Of a stretch of DNA of 64,000 nt, positions 36,498 through 48,972 are shown piece after piece. The notes beneath the pieces are model-generated. The model was not told the origin of the DNA. It made no database searches and saw only the letters and a list, made by a program, of their open reading frames with translations. Source of the stretch: Nemopilema nomurai (lineage: Eukaryota; Cnidaria; Scyphozoa; Rhizostomeae; Rhizostomatidae); assembly GCA_003864495.1 (NCBI GenBank), contig ML133455.1:2604001-2668000 (forward strand), given 5' to 3'. Each line of letters begins with the position of its first letter. The stretch's first letter is position 1. A program made the translations under genes and the position numbers.

Positions 36498-38930
36498 ATG
36501 GCAAGCAACGGTCGAAGAAGACAGAAAGGCAGCTTTGTGGAGGTGAAAAGTGAGCTGTCCAAAGTCAGATTGGATGTGCAGGGGCTTGCGGAGAAGATGA
36601 GTGCAGTTGAGAAGGATAAGGAGAATCTTCGTGCAATCAATCAAAAACTGGTTGAGAAGATCAAAAAGAATTAGAGAAGAACTATCCATTTAAGGTTCGT
36701 AAAACATGGTACATACGTGCAAAAATACCTGATTTTGAGAACAAAAACAAAACTCCACATACTTTGTATTGAATATTTGAAAAGATATCAATAGATGTTT
36801 GAAAAGATGTTTTTGCAAACTGCACACTATTGAGGAAGAATATTTCATTCTTTAGATATTTCTGCTTAAGCAACAACTTGAGACGGAGCGAGAGAAATCC
36901 ATACTCACAGCACAGAAATTGGTGGAGAGCCAGATGCTTGCTGTATTCTTCAAAGAATGCTTTGGCATTTCCATCGACACGGAAGTGAACAATCCTGCAA
37001 CGACTTTGAGAAACGCAATGGATGTCATGAAGGTAATTTTCCACTAGACGCAGGACAATATTATTTCAAACAATATACACAGCTATATTACCTTGTACGT
37101 GCATTTAATTTCATTTACAAGAGAAACTGACTTAAATTTGTAAAGACATTGCTTATTTTAACTTCAAGCCGTATTTTATCTGCATCAGGATATTCAGAAG
37201 CAGTGGGAGAAAGAAAAAGCACAGCTCACAAAATGCGGAGAACCTTCTTCAAAACCAGCAAGAACTCAACAAAGAGTTTGAAGCCTTGAAAACAGAGAGT
37301 CAGAAGTTAAGAGAAGAAAAGATGGCCGAAAACCTGAGCAGTAAAGCAATCATCGAGTCCTTGCAAGAGATTTTGGAGGAACAACGAGAGCAGATGGAAG
37401 TCGAAACGCAACAACTGCAGAATAAGGTAAAGGAAGATGTTGCATCAATTTGTGTAAAGAGATTTAACTATAATATTGTTGCTCTTGAAATTCATGAAAT
37501 ATTAGATAACAGGATGTCGAATTCTTTACAGTTGAATGCTTCAAAGCAAAGCGAGGCCTCAAAAGTGAACAGATTTCTGCATGGAGCAGGAACTCCGTTC
37601 AACTAAAGAAATGCTATTGACAAGCAAGAACGTGGTAGACAATTATAAAAAAGCAGAGATTGAACTTGAAGTGAAAAGTGAAGATCGCATCAAGAAACTG
37701 ATTGTGTTGAAAGAACTTGCTGCAATGTCGTCTGCTAAATTAGAAGATTTACAGAAGGAAGTGAATGAGTGGCAATCAAAAGCTGTTGAGTCTGATGCCT
37801 GCTGCCTGGAGCTGAATGAAAAGGTGTGTGGATTCTTCACTAGAAAGTGATTACTGTCAAGCATTATCCATTCATTTCTTAAAAGACCCTCTTAACATCA
37901 TTTTCATTAATGAAGCGAACAATCATTTTAAAGCAGCGTATTTGAACGCAGAAAGAGCGAGTGTACAACTGCCTTTTTTGTCTGCTTTGTTACAGCGGAA
38001 CACTTTCTTGCATTATATTATATTATGGATTTGCATTATATTTGACAAAAAGTAGTCAAGCGATACTGATCAATCCTGCATCTTTTGTGGAAGTCTGTTT
38101 TGAGAGTAAAAGTCTCCATGTCCTTTCTATATTTATGTTTTAGCTTAAAAGCAGCCACCAGCATCAACTCTCAATGCTGCAAGATATCGCTAAATATGAC
38201 GTGAGAGCTCAAAATCTGAGTGTAGAGAACGCACTATTGAGCAACGGTATCCAGGCATGGAAGAGGAGCGCAAGAAACTAGAGGGTCGTCTTCAAGAAGC
38301 CAACGAAAGTTGCACGACAACGTCCTCTGGTCTTCTTGAAATGACCTCAAAGATGAACTACTGGAAGACAAAGGCGGGGCATCTAGAGTCTACGTTGGTG
38401 GCAGTGGAAGAAGAAGTAAGTTTAGCCATGAAGTGTATAAAAGTTATTTGATAGTATACTTTATCGGCGCCTGTATCAAAGCTTTCTGAACATAAACTTG
38501 TCACTACTCTCAAAGGAGAAGTATACATTTCGCAATGTTGCATTTTTTCAATCTTCAGCTTCAGGTTTATTAACAAATTTCTCTATGCGCAATCGAACCT
38601 TTCTTGACACAAAAGGAAAGGTAATCAATCATTGAAAAGCACAGCAAAAATTGCAAAGCTGTCAATCTTATCATTAGATGCTGATTTTACCTTTGCTTCC
38701 TTGAAAGTCCGTAGCGAGTGATTTGCTGATAACGGAAGTGATCTACAACGACAGACATTCTTACTGTGAACTTGGTTTTCAAATTTGAATTGCCTTCTAT
38801 CTCAATTTAGTCTTTGCTACGGTGCTGTATCTTTGAATATAATTATGTAAATATTCTTTCACAGAGTGACAAGTTAGAAGAGGACAAAAATGAGCTGCTA
38901 AAGTCCATGGATTTGGAGCTAACTGATTAA
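36498..38930 (+). pseudogene. Gene B copy 4, C-terminal coiled coil deleted
   Basis: Exons: 36498-36694, 36856-37032, 37189-37426, 37532-37823, 38144-38415, 38865-38930. Exon 6 keeps only its first 18 or so codons (SDKLEEDKNELLKSMD) and then joins, after GGAGCT, to sequence lying about 690 bp further on in unit 5, reading to a TAA at 38930. About 95 residues of coiled coil, including the basic RRWWKRLVSCS end, are gone. Exons 1, 3, 4 and 5 also miss one or two bases; those near 36666 and at CTGCATGG near 37579 match paralogue-variable columns. The deletion has a clean junction and looks real. Confidence 0.55.
38466..38621. other. Insertion of about 155 bp in gene B4 intron 5
   Basis: Absent from the same intron in B2, B3, B5 and B6. 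It lies between 'actttatc' and 'aatcaatcattgaaaagc', with ATC at both edges. No terminal repeats or coding potential seen. Confidence 0.55.
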
Positions 38931-39597
38931 AATAGTATCAGAAGAGACACAAAAATATTAACTGAACATAGCAAATTAAATGAATATTAAATATTAAGTG
39001 AACCTGCGTTTTCAGCCAAAGAGATGTAATACTTGACAGCAGACCCTAGAATGCAAGCCAACTTGCTTGCTTCGTTTACAAAGTACACCTGTCCGTATAT
39101 ATTTGACCTAAAATGTTACTTTGTCATTCATAGTTTGATAATAGAGAAAAGAAAGGACATAACCGAGTTGAAACTTTTGTATCGAGGTTAGTAGCAAACA
39201 GGCAAAGTCATGGCAAAAACTTTCAAGCTCAATTAGTTTAAGAGCTAATCAGACTTTTCCCTACATTAATAAGACATGCATCAATTAAACTCTTCGTGTT
39301 AAATGGGCCTAATGGTTGTGGTTGATTTGTTTACAGATAGGCGATGGTCAACGCACTTAAATACATCGATGTCAAGAACTGCAAGAATTGGTTGACCTTC
39401 CTCCGAAACTTTTACTTATGCTCTCAAACTTCCTCATTTGTACAAAATACATAAATATTGAAAAATCGCCCGATGGTGTTTTATGAACGAAGCAAAAGCA
39501 TTTAATTATGGACCTTCCTACATCACGCGCCTCTTTTAGCGCAAGTATCAGCGCTCTAACTAGGTCCTAATACAAAGGAGGACACAAAAAATGATTA

Positions 39598-39888
39598 ATT
39601 ATTCTACTAGCATTAAGCGAATATATCGCCTCATTGCAATTCAAGGCGGAAATGCTGAGCCCCAGAAGTGACTCCATTTTGAAAAATCGAATGAATTGCA
39701 TGGTTGCATGACGTATTCGTTACTCCATCGTTAATTTACAACTTTTGCCGGCCGGTAAACTATTCGAACTGATAAAAAGCAACCAAAATGCAACGAAAGC
39801 TGCGTAACTCTGCGTACCTGAAAATTGTTAATACTCAAACTAGTGTCACTGAAAATGGATGGATGAAAAAAAATTCGCCTGCGTTGCT
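39598..39888 (+). repeat. Dispersed ~290 bp repeat, post-B copy, unit 4
   Basis: Post-B form, identical to the unit 5 copy in the stretches compared, including 'caattcaaggcggaaatg'. Confidence 0.6.
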
Positions 39889-40128
39889 GTTTTATAGAGG
39901 TTTATACAATACAATATTTGAAAAATACTGAGCAGGTTACAAAAGAGGAATAAATCTTCTCCTTCTCCTTTCATGCATACATTGGAGTACTTTCTTTTGT
40001 TCTGTCTGTCATCTTTCTTATCAAACTCGGCAGACCTCTCTCGTTTGTCCGCCATTTGTTTTCTCAAGCGCCTTTTCCATCTTAAGTAACCACTTTCGAC
40101 GTAATTGTGGAGTCTGTTCTAACATTTA

Positions 40129-40611
40129 TTAGTTCTGGCTTTTTGGCTGAATGTCAATTGAATGTGCCATCTTCACTGCTTGATCATACCAGTCTGCGAA
40201 ATCTTCCTCTACATTTACTCGTTTCATGGAAAGGTCCTCTATGACACTGACAATCACGTGGTAGGCTTGAAAGATATCTTGGTTGCTTCCTTGTAATTTC
40301 TTTACAAGTGGTCTTGGAGGCTCTGTCCCGTTCATGCAAATGAACTGCACGAATAATACAAGTTTTGTGCCGTAAATTTGATTTCGGTGTCCCAGCTCCA
40401 CTCTTCTTCAAAGTCAGTGCGTAGTGCTCATAAAAGTCACAATAGAATCCAAGGGCTTGAAGATAGACTCAATTACTGCAGCATTGGCACGACAGAGCAA
40501 ATAGTATGACTCGAAGGTACGATATCGTTCGACTGAACGAGGGCGTGCCAAACAGAATATATTGTTTCTCTGTTCTTGAGTGAGCCTCATTTCTTCGCCG
40601 TGATAATTCAA
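40129..40611 (-). pseudogene. hAT-type transposase fossil, unit 4
   Basis: As in unit 2, with two more differences: a two-base loss near 40430 ('gtgctcataaaa') that breaks the first frame again, and TAA in the codon preceding RKWYFEE upstream of 40611. Confidence 0.5.
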
Positions 40612-41435
40612 AAGTTCTTCAAAGTACCACTTTCTTTATAGAAAGAATTCGTAGAACAAGTAAAATGAAACACAATGTTATTGATGCTTCCATTTTTACA
40701 GGTTTTTTTTGTCGGAATGTGTAGTATATATCCATCCCTCTTAGCTTTAAAACAAAAAATATGAAAAAATCATTTCTAAGCGTATATTTTTACAATTTTT
40801 GCAGGAAAAGGGGGCACTTTTCCTCCGTCTTGACTCCCAGGCCAACCCCCAACCGTAGTTGTACCCCTGTTGTGGATGACCTTTCCCTTTAGAATCTATC
40901 CATCGGAAACACTATTGCTTTACGAATACTCAAGTTAAAGTTTTAGACATTAAAATTCATGGGTTGACAAATTACAGTTGCACATAAAAATATTGAAACA
41001 ACGAAAACATAATTCGTATACTTAAAGGCCTAATTTCTGTCGATAGTTGTAGACAGGATAACATCAGAAAAGGATCAAAAGCTTGTGAGAAGATTTCATG
41101 ATTGGCTGTTTTAGCCACCAGTCAGCGTCCATTTTACCTATTCTTTGGAAGAGTAAGAGTGAAAGGAAAACAGGCCTGGAGCTGGCGAGAGATTTTTTTT
41201 TAATACAAGGCCAATTACCCGTTTGCAGCACCCTTTCAGCTCCTCTAATCTGCATTTAAAGCTTTCAGAATATCAGCTAAACCAGAAGATTAGATGCATC
41301 TGGCTTTGAGGAACCAAAAGTTTGATTCGGCGATAATTGAATAAAATTTCTTCTAATCAACTTCTATATGAATAAGTTAAGTGAATTATAGCCATGAATT
41401 TATTTGATGTTCCGAATGACTGTTTATTTTTGACA

Positions 41436-41465
41436 GTTATGTTGACAGTTATGTTGACAGCAAGA
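41436..41465 (+). repeat. Short local tandem repeat GACAGTTATGTT
   Basis: Two full copies plus GACAG, unique to this unit. In other units the place reads 'gacagttatgttcttcaagg'. It could be replication slippage or a misassembled read. Confidence 0.6.
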
Positions 41466-42637
41466 AATGACGTGAATTCTTTTTTTCATTAATGTTATCA
41501 TATCTATCTTATTATGTTATATAGATCTCTTTCTGTAGTAGCAAGGTGTTTGGTGTTAATCCTACATGTGAAGCCTCATTTGGCGCAAAAATTCATAGAC
41601 TACTTATAATTTTGTCTGCCCAGGAACGCAATCCCTATGTAAATGGCGAGCAAAGTCTTACATATTTTCCATTTCAGGTAAAGTTAGCTTTGGATATTTT
41701 GCTCCTCTCACCTCAATGCACCCCCCCCTCACTGTTAAAATAATAAACAAACATGAAATTATTATTCTTAGAATATTTGTTTTTGTTATTATTATTCATA
41801 GAAACACATTTGCAGTATATTTACTTTTAATTGTTTATTTGCTCCCAAATTCTCCAATAAGCAAACCTCTTAGGCCGATAAAAATTAATAAGCCCTCCGC
41901 CCCCTCCTTCTGCTTGATAGAGCTTTTACGGTAAGACACAAACATGAAAATAATAGTATGTTAACCAATGGCATCGTCAAGTTTAAATCTGCAATTCTTT
42001 TAAGACAGACGAGGATTTATGGGTGCTGCCCAGTTTCGAAAATTCATTTTCAAAATTGGGGGATGGGAGGGCCAATGTCTATAGAGCTAGCAATTCTGAA
42101 AATAAACAAGTGATTCTAATGGCAAAACCAACAATTAAGTAAGGCCTTGGGAGTGGTTCCCCCAATTATGCATCTTGGTAAGATCAATTAGACAGTTCTA
42201 ACTAAAAGAGTTTCTAATCGTCGCTAAGATCAAATGTAAGAGTTTAGATAGATAATGTTTTTGGTTTAGTGAACTGACATATAGATAATACAAAGTAATT
42301 AAGAAACTGCTCTTTTCATTTAACCAGAAGAATTACGAATTTAAAATATACCCTGCCTGTCAAGAACCTGCTTGAAAATGTATTAAAACATTGCTAGCTG
42401 ATTCATTTAGCTTTAATAACTTGTATTTTGTGTATTTCGGTGGAGGCAAATACTAGCAAGTCGTGCTTATACTCGCAACGTTACATGATAAAGATAAAAA
42501 TAGTTTGATATACATAACTGATACAGGGGCATAAAAGAAGTGGAGATTGCAACATGTTGAATGCACCTCTTCATTGTTACGTCAAATTTTACTTACTATT
42601 CAAGTTAATGCGCTTCTATATTTAGAAATTTCGATTG

Positions 42638-42672
42638 TGACGTCAAATTGTCGAGAAGCTATATATATAAAG
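42638..42672 (+). promoter_or_regulatory. Gene A5 promoter: CRE and TATA box
   Basis: TGACGTCA at 42638-42645 and TATAAAG at 42666-42672. Confidence 0.75.
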
Positions 42673-42811
42673 CGGCACACATTCTAATCAAATCATTGTT
42701 TACGCGCTCGCTTGTAGTTACTACTACTAGTCGCTTGTGAATTCGTTATTCAATTCGATATACACTGTTTTTGAGAAGTGCCATTTTGGTTTCTATAATC
42801 GTTATCACACG

Positions 42812-45800
42812 ATGGGTAAGGTGCTTTCTAAGCAAGACAAGCCATCACAGGACAGCGGACGTCCAAATAAAACGGTAATTGTTTTTTCAAGATAATTTTA
42901 GCTATTAAGATAATAATGGAGAGCCTTTTTTTAAACATAGACAACCATCCAACAAGAAGCACATTTTTGTAACTCCTTTGTTGTAGTACTTTGATATGTA
43001 ATGATTGCTTTTTAGGAGCCCGTTTCTCGCATTTGGAAAATCAAGCAATTTTTCAAAAACATGCGAAGAAGAACTCGAGATCAAAAGTCTTGGATGTGCC
43101 AAAAAGTCATTTTACAAAGAAACAAGTCAAGGTTTGTTAACTCTTTTCAGTCCTCGCATCTTTTGCAGCAATAAGCCAATTCCTAAATTGCCTTTATCAA
43201 TCAGCTTTCAGTTTAATCGAAAGCTATACATGCGCCTGGTTTGCCTGACAAAATTTCTAAATTAATCACTAATCTGAAAATGATGAAGATCTTTCTACAT
43301 TTAGCTTCTAGATTCGTCTGTAAATTCCTCTGTATTAACATCAAATGCATGGACCTGTTACATTTTAGAGCAAAATCAGACTGTATGCCAAGAAAAATCG
43401 AATGCTAAACATTGCAAACAAAACATGGCGGAAAAGCCTTTTGCTGATGAATTGAAATCTGTAGGCCTTGATGGTGAGTCGAAGCTTTCAGACAGGCATC
43501 TGCTACAAAAATAAAAATTTGTTGTCTTTCTGAGCATTAACAGTCTCATAATAGCATTTATCATGGGTATCACGAAGATGATAGCAGAATGCTATCATGT
43601 TTCTTTAGACGCTAGGAATTTAATTGACATATTTTCTTACATAGACACTAATATCGACATCATCGACAGACTTGGACTATCAAGGTCATTCTTCCTTGAA
43701 ACAGATCAAAGCCCAGGTATTTCATTAACAAAAACTGCATTAGTATCTTAAAGTTGAAAGGAAAACCATTCATTCAACAAACGAGCAAGAAGTCTTCTAG
43801 GACTCTTTGCCTTCGAAATTTTTCTAGCTTTTTATTCTAAATAAACAGAAGTATTTAGGCATAAAACAGCAAGTTTAGCTATGTTTCCAAGCCTTAGAAC
43901 TAACATCACTCTATTATTATTATAAAGATCTTGATGACAATAAACCGCTTTTAAAAAGAATTTCATTTTATCCTTAGGCTGCTCTTCTTGGAATTGCGAA
44001 AGTGACAATGACACTTACATTCCCCGTGTAAATTGGCAAAGGACAAAAAGGCATAGTATGTCATTTTGATGTTTTTCGCAATTCGATGTATGCCTATGTT
44101 TCAGAATTAAGTTTCCGCCGAAGCAAGTAACATCTTCAACCTTGCCTGCAAAGTAGACCCTTATCTTGATCGTTTAACTGTTGCTTTAAAAAAGAGGTCT
44201 TGTCAAGCTATATTGTAACACAAATTATAATTGATGTGTGTGGGTCGTTTCATTTCAACAGGTGTTAAGAATCTACTTTCAGGCCAGTTATTGAATGTAG
44301 AATGATTCAGACTACATATTCAGAGTTACCTAGCTAAATTACAGTCAGTGTTGGGAAAAAGTTGAAATGAAAAACTTATTTTAAAACGTTGGAATGTTAT
44401 TGAAACCTACAAGTAAAATAATTTCATACAGTCATGGAACAAGCTAAGAAACTGGCAGATCAGACTAAAGGGTGCTCCGATGATTCGATGAAACTGGAAG
44501 ATAAAGATCAAAGGATGTCCATGTGCCTTGTTCCAGGTATGTTGACATTCAAACACTTCAACCTGAGCTCTGAAGGTTTACTTTAAATTTGGAAATCTAG
44601 CATTTTACCATTTACCTATTTATTGTGAAATTGGAACTATTCATTGGGAGTATTTTCAAAGGCGTAGCTATTTGATAAATAGTGACAGACTCCCAAACTC
44701 AAACGTAGGGCTTATTAAGTGGTGTATAACTCTTTGGGTTGAATTTTTCTGCTTTTATTGCTAATCCTACATTCTTCAATTAGTTCAACGCTGAAATGGA
44801 GGCTGAACTGGCTTCATTTCTCAGAGAATCGAAAGCATGTACCAGACGATCGGCGAAAATGGTAAGAAATAAGTTGAATTCTTTTTAAGAATGCAAGTAG
44901 TATCGGGAGTTCACTATAAACAAAAAGTATAGCTTCGCACCGCTTTCAGATACTTCATTCGAAATTTTGAGCATTACGAATGTATGAATGGCCCTTGAAC
45001 AATATCAGATGAAATGACAAACTCTAGATTATGTTGATGGAAGATGGACAGATTTGGAAGAGAAGCATTTTTCATTTCTGATAGATCTACTTTAATTATT
45101 ATTAAAGTTGATAAAGGGTCCTGATAAATATCTAAGAGTCTGTTTCCAATCCAACATCTTATAAAATTAACAAATTATCAAGAGAAGTCATATGATGTAG
45201 TTAGATAGCCACCGATTGCCCCAAATTTAGATACATTCCCACCATCGAGAATTAATTAAGGCAATGACTATAGTGAAATTAATTATGGAAAGTAAGGTTG
45301 GATTGATAATGACTAATGGACCCAATTTAACTCAGCAGAGCCAGCGGACAGCATGAAATTGCAGTTTGAAAGCCAGGAATATCAAACAGCGAAAGAGACT
45401 GTCATGGGTACGCATCTAACTACCTTCCTGTAGATTGGTTCCAACCACAATGAACTTATGAATAAGTCTCTGTGAAAAAGACTTCATGAAATATTTTGAT
45501 TAAAGTCTCTGTTAATAAATAACATTTCCTTTTGGTCGTTTCTATAAAAACGAAAAGCGTTACAAAAAGAAACAAACTATCAAATTGTATTTACCTTAAA
45601 AGCTTCAGCATGTTTAGCAAATGCAACGTTGATTCTGTGCCATTACTTTGCTTTTTACTCTATCTCCTTTTAAGTTTGCTTTTAAGACACTCTTATCTCA
45701 GATCTAGTTACCAGGCTCGTAGGGATAAAATTGCCTTGAAATATTACTCAACACAGTCAACTTTGATCATGTATAAGTGAATTAGAATTGGCTTTGTTCT

Positions 45801-46207
45801 CCTTCACAGATGGACTCTACGCTCACATGTGCTACTTCTCCCCAAATGTCCTCTGCGGAGCTCGTGCCTCGATCGCCTGTGAAAAGGAACTCTTCAAGTT
45901 GCCTATGATCGAAATCGTTACCAAGGAAACTCCAGAATGGATCATGGCCAGTATTTTGGTGAACCAGACCATCGTGCAGGAGCGAACGAGACATTGTATC
46001 GAAAAGATGCACTCCGCTCGACTCGATGCCACGCTAAACAACCAAGTGGCTGTCCTTGAGCTGGTTTTTCAAGCTGAGTGGAAGGAGTTCCCCATGCAAG
46101 TCCAAAAAGGGGTGTACCACAGATTCTGCTCGGCTCAGGTTATGCTGCCAAAGGTGTTGCCGTACCAGTGCTCCTTGGGTGAAGCTGAGAGAATGGGCAT
46201 CTGCTGA
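42812..46207 (+). CDS. Gene A copy 5: mosaic copy, frame broken as given
   Basis: Exons: 42812-42874, 43016-43131, 43369-43473, 43645-43716, 43978-44055, 44432-44536, 44784-44861, 45339-45407, 45810-46207. Exon 2 shows the same two one-base losses as A3. Exon 7 is three bases short in total and reads a TGA soon after its start. Exon 9 is whole, with ACEK where most copies have AGEK. The first exons match A3/A4, while exons 7-9 and their introns match A6. The intron near 43731-43800 lacks bases at several columns where A3 and A6 differ, so this copy may be a blended consensus of two real copies. Confidence 0.55.
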
Positions 46208-46944
46208 GCACCAGACACTCATCGAAGAAAAGACAAGACGTGGTCGTTGTTTATAGACTGTGAACAAGTTTTTTAATGACCAAGAGATAGGACTCCTTGA
46301 TACAATACCAATGTTGTATGCTAATATTTATTATAAAAATGATGGTTGATTCAGAAAAATGTGGTTTTTATCATTTTATGCTGCTATTTCGAAAACCTCG
46401 CAGAGAATATTCGGCTTACCATTGGCTGATCAAGATAAAACTTGCTGCCCTTAGACTTAAGTGTAAAATTTGGATTGCAATAGAGTCTGCAACGTGACGA
46501 CTGCTTGATCCCTGTTACAGATATGGGTGTCCTTAATGTGAAAAAGTCACACAAAATGTGAAAAATGGCAAGTGAGTTGTACAAGAAATGCCAAATGAAC
46601 ACATAATCTGGATAATGTCATCCGTTAGCCAAGAACGTTCACCTTTGGAAATACGATTCCAATGAAACAGCGACATGTTGGAGCTAAGCAACTCATCGGA
46701 GCGACATAAATGAAGTAGCAACGTCTCCACGTGTTTGCGAATGTCACAATCTTCGCAGGATGCGTTTGAAATAACCATCTATTTGTGCAGGCGTGCAAGC
46801 AGAATTTTCAGAGGGCAGGTGTCCAATAAACAGAAAACGGTACAATTGGAACTCTAGTCCTTTATTGCCTGGCTTCTATCGATGAATCAAAGATATTGCT
46901 GAAGTATTCCTGACTTCTGAACTACCTTAACATCCAAATGTACT

Positions 46945-47233
46945 AATTATTCTACTAGCATAAATCGAATTACCGCCTTATTGCAATTCAATGCGAATAT
47001 GCTGAGTTACAGAAGTTACTCCATTCCAATAATCAAATGAATTTCAAACGGTTGCATGACTTATTATTTACTTCATCTTTAATTTATAACTTTGTCGGCC
47101 GGTGAACTATTCGAACTGATAAAAAGCAACCAAAATGCAACGAAAGCTGAGTACATCTGCATACCTGAAAATTTTTCATATTTAAATTATTGTCACTCAA
47201 AATGGATAAATGAAAAAAATCGCCTGGGTTGCT
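46945..47233 (+). repeat. Dispersed ~290 bp repeat, post-A copy, unit 5
   Basis: Post-A form; starts 'attattctactagcataaat'. Confidence 0.6.
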
Positions 47234-48207
47234 TTTTTAAAAAGGAGTCTACAACAGCATGAGATGTCGGCAACAAGTCGCATTTGTATCAAAGTCCAGT
47301 AGCGGACTGGCCCACCCCCCTTGGGCCGTGGCCGTTGGCTCCCTATAAAATGCGGTGAAAAGGGCCCCATCATTGCAGAAAAAGGGCCCCATTTTTGGAA
47401 CATGAGGCCTAACGGTATCCCTGTACGAATAACAAACGTCATGAATGACATCAAAACTGAGGTTGAGTATATTGTCATTGCATGTGGTTGTGGAAAGGAT
47501 TGGGTTAAAATTAAATTGTGATGTTTTTAACTTGACTTCTGTAGGTTATGAAAGGGAAAGGGGGATTTGGATCTTTTAATATTATGGAATTCTCTGTCTG
47601 GATTTCTATTTGTCATAGACTCGAGCGCAGTTTATATCCACAGCATTAGTTGTAGAGTTCACTTAGATTTATGCCTGTGGCGAGGGTCGAAGCTAGCAAC
47701 AAAGTAAAGGAGTTGTGATTCAGTAGTTAACTTTAAAACAAACTCCGGCGTTAACTTTTTCTTTTACTCAAGCCATGACATTAAGATAATGCAATGCGAA
47801 ATCTAGTTTTAACACGAACGGGTAAAGGTATTGCCTCATGGAATGAAGATTGACATAAAAAAGTTATCAAGAAAATGACAATAATTAGCCGAATTGCACA
47901 TAAAGGACCAATAAACTTTGAGCCGCAAGTGGTTTTCAAAAAAGAAATCAAAGTTGTTGCAAAAAGGGGACAGGACTAATTACAACATCTGGTAAAATTT
48001 GATTAAAATGGTTTTTTGAAATGATAAACCTAGAAGTTTTGTGAAAAATTTCGTATGTAAGCATGTATTGAGTCTGAAATACAGATAGCAAACTATTTTT
48101 AGCGGATATTTACCAAAAATTGAGGGGAACCTTCTTGTTATGATTTTGCTATGATTTTCTTAGCATGCAGAAATGAAATTTTTGTACAGCTGTATAGAAA
48201 ATGGATT

Positions 48208-48621
48208 TTATGAAAATATCTGCAAGCTGGCCCCAACTGTTACCATAGAACATCTGAGAGTGATAATAAGAAAGCTAAATCTCCATTTCGAAGCAGTTAC
48301 CCCGCAATTGGGAATAAGCAAACCAATATTTTGAGTTCTGTTTTTATTGGTTTTTCCAGAACTTTGGCTTGATTTGTCACTATAACAAGCCTTTTCTATT
48401 TTGTGTTTTTGGTAGAAATTTGGACAATCCAATAATCGTTCAATGTATTCGTCATGGGAAACACACATTGTGCAAAAAGAATCGGTATACTTCTCTTTGT
48501 AGTTTGCTATTAGGTCTGCAAACTTTAGTTCAAGTTTTAGTAGAGATGAGGCTTCCTCACACCTCAGATATTCTTGCATTATAAACTTACTCTCCTTTAG
48601 GAATCTGAGGTTGTTTTTCAC
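48208..48621 (-). pseudogene. Retrotransposon-like zinc-motif relic, unit 5 (longest)
   Basis: Longest open version, 137 codons, with CTMCVSHDEYIERLLDC and upstream FADLIANYKEKYTDSFC. The open frame reflects few indels rather than function: the other units show stops or frameshifts in the same place. Confidence 0.4.
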
Positions 48622-48823
48622 ATTATTTTATCTTCGTTTTTTTACAAGAAGGTATTATGCCCAAAATTAACTTAAATGCAAATCAGATCGAATTTTATTA
48701 TTCAATGTCAAATTTCAATTATAGTACACTGCACCCATTTGTAATCAACAGCTGAACTTTGCCATTCCCCTAGCCTCGTTTTAGATTCAATTGTGACGAT
48801 ATTGCGATAGGGATTCAATCAAA

Positions 48824-48854
48824 TGACGTCACAATCATACACAGTCTTATAAAG
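48824..48854 (+). promoter_or_regulatory. Gene B5 promoter: CRE and TATA box
   Basis: TGACGTCA at 48824-48831 and TATAAAG at 48848-48854. Confidence 0.75.
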
Positions 48855-48972
48855 TCGGCAAAACACAGACAAACTTCACACTTGATTTAAGTGCCGTTCT
48901 GAGTGAATCATCAGGGCTAACTTCAAATTGATATTGATAAACTTCAAATTTCTCATTTCGAAATAATCAACA

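Larger units (their letters stand above)
28863..41334 (+). repeat. Tandem unit 4 (complete, shorter)
   Basis: Full unit of about 12.47 kb. It is shorter because about 690 bp covering most of gene B exon 6 and its flank is missing, partly offset by an insertion of about 155 bp in gene B intron 5. Its 5' half follows unit 3, while its 3' half follows unit 5. Confidence 0.9.
38931..42637. other. B-A spacer between units 4 and 5
   Basis: Unit 5-like 3' flank of gene B, the dispersed repeat (39598), the hAT fossil and AT-rich spacer. A local rearrangement near 41436-41465 repeats GACAGTTATGTT and replaces about 20 bp found in other units. No gene seen. Confidence 0.6.
46208..48823. other. A-B spacer, unit 5
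   Basis: Same order as in unit 2 and very similar to it: gene A 3' flank (candidate 'aataaa' near 46827), dispersed repeat, GGGCCCC piece near 47360, AT-rich sequence, retrotransposon-like relic. Confidence 0.55.
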
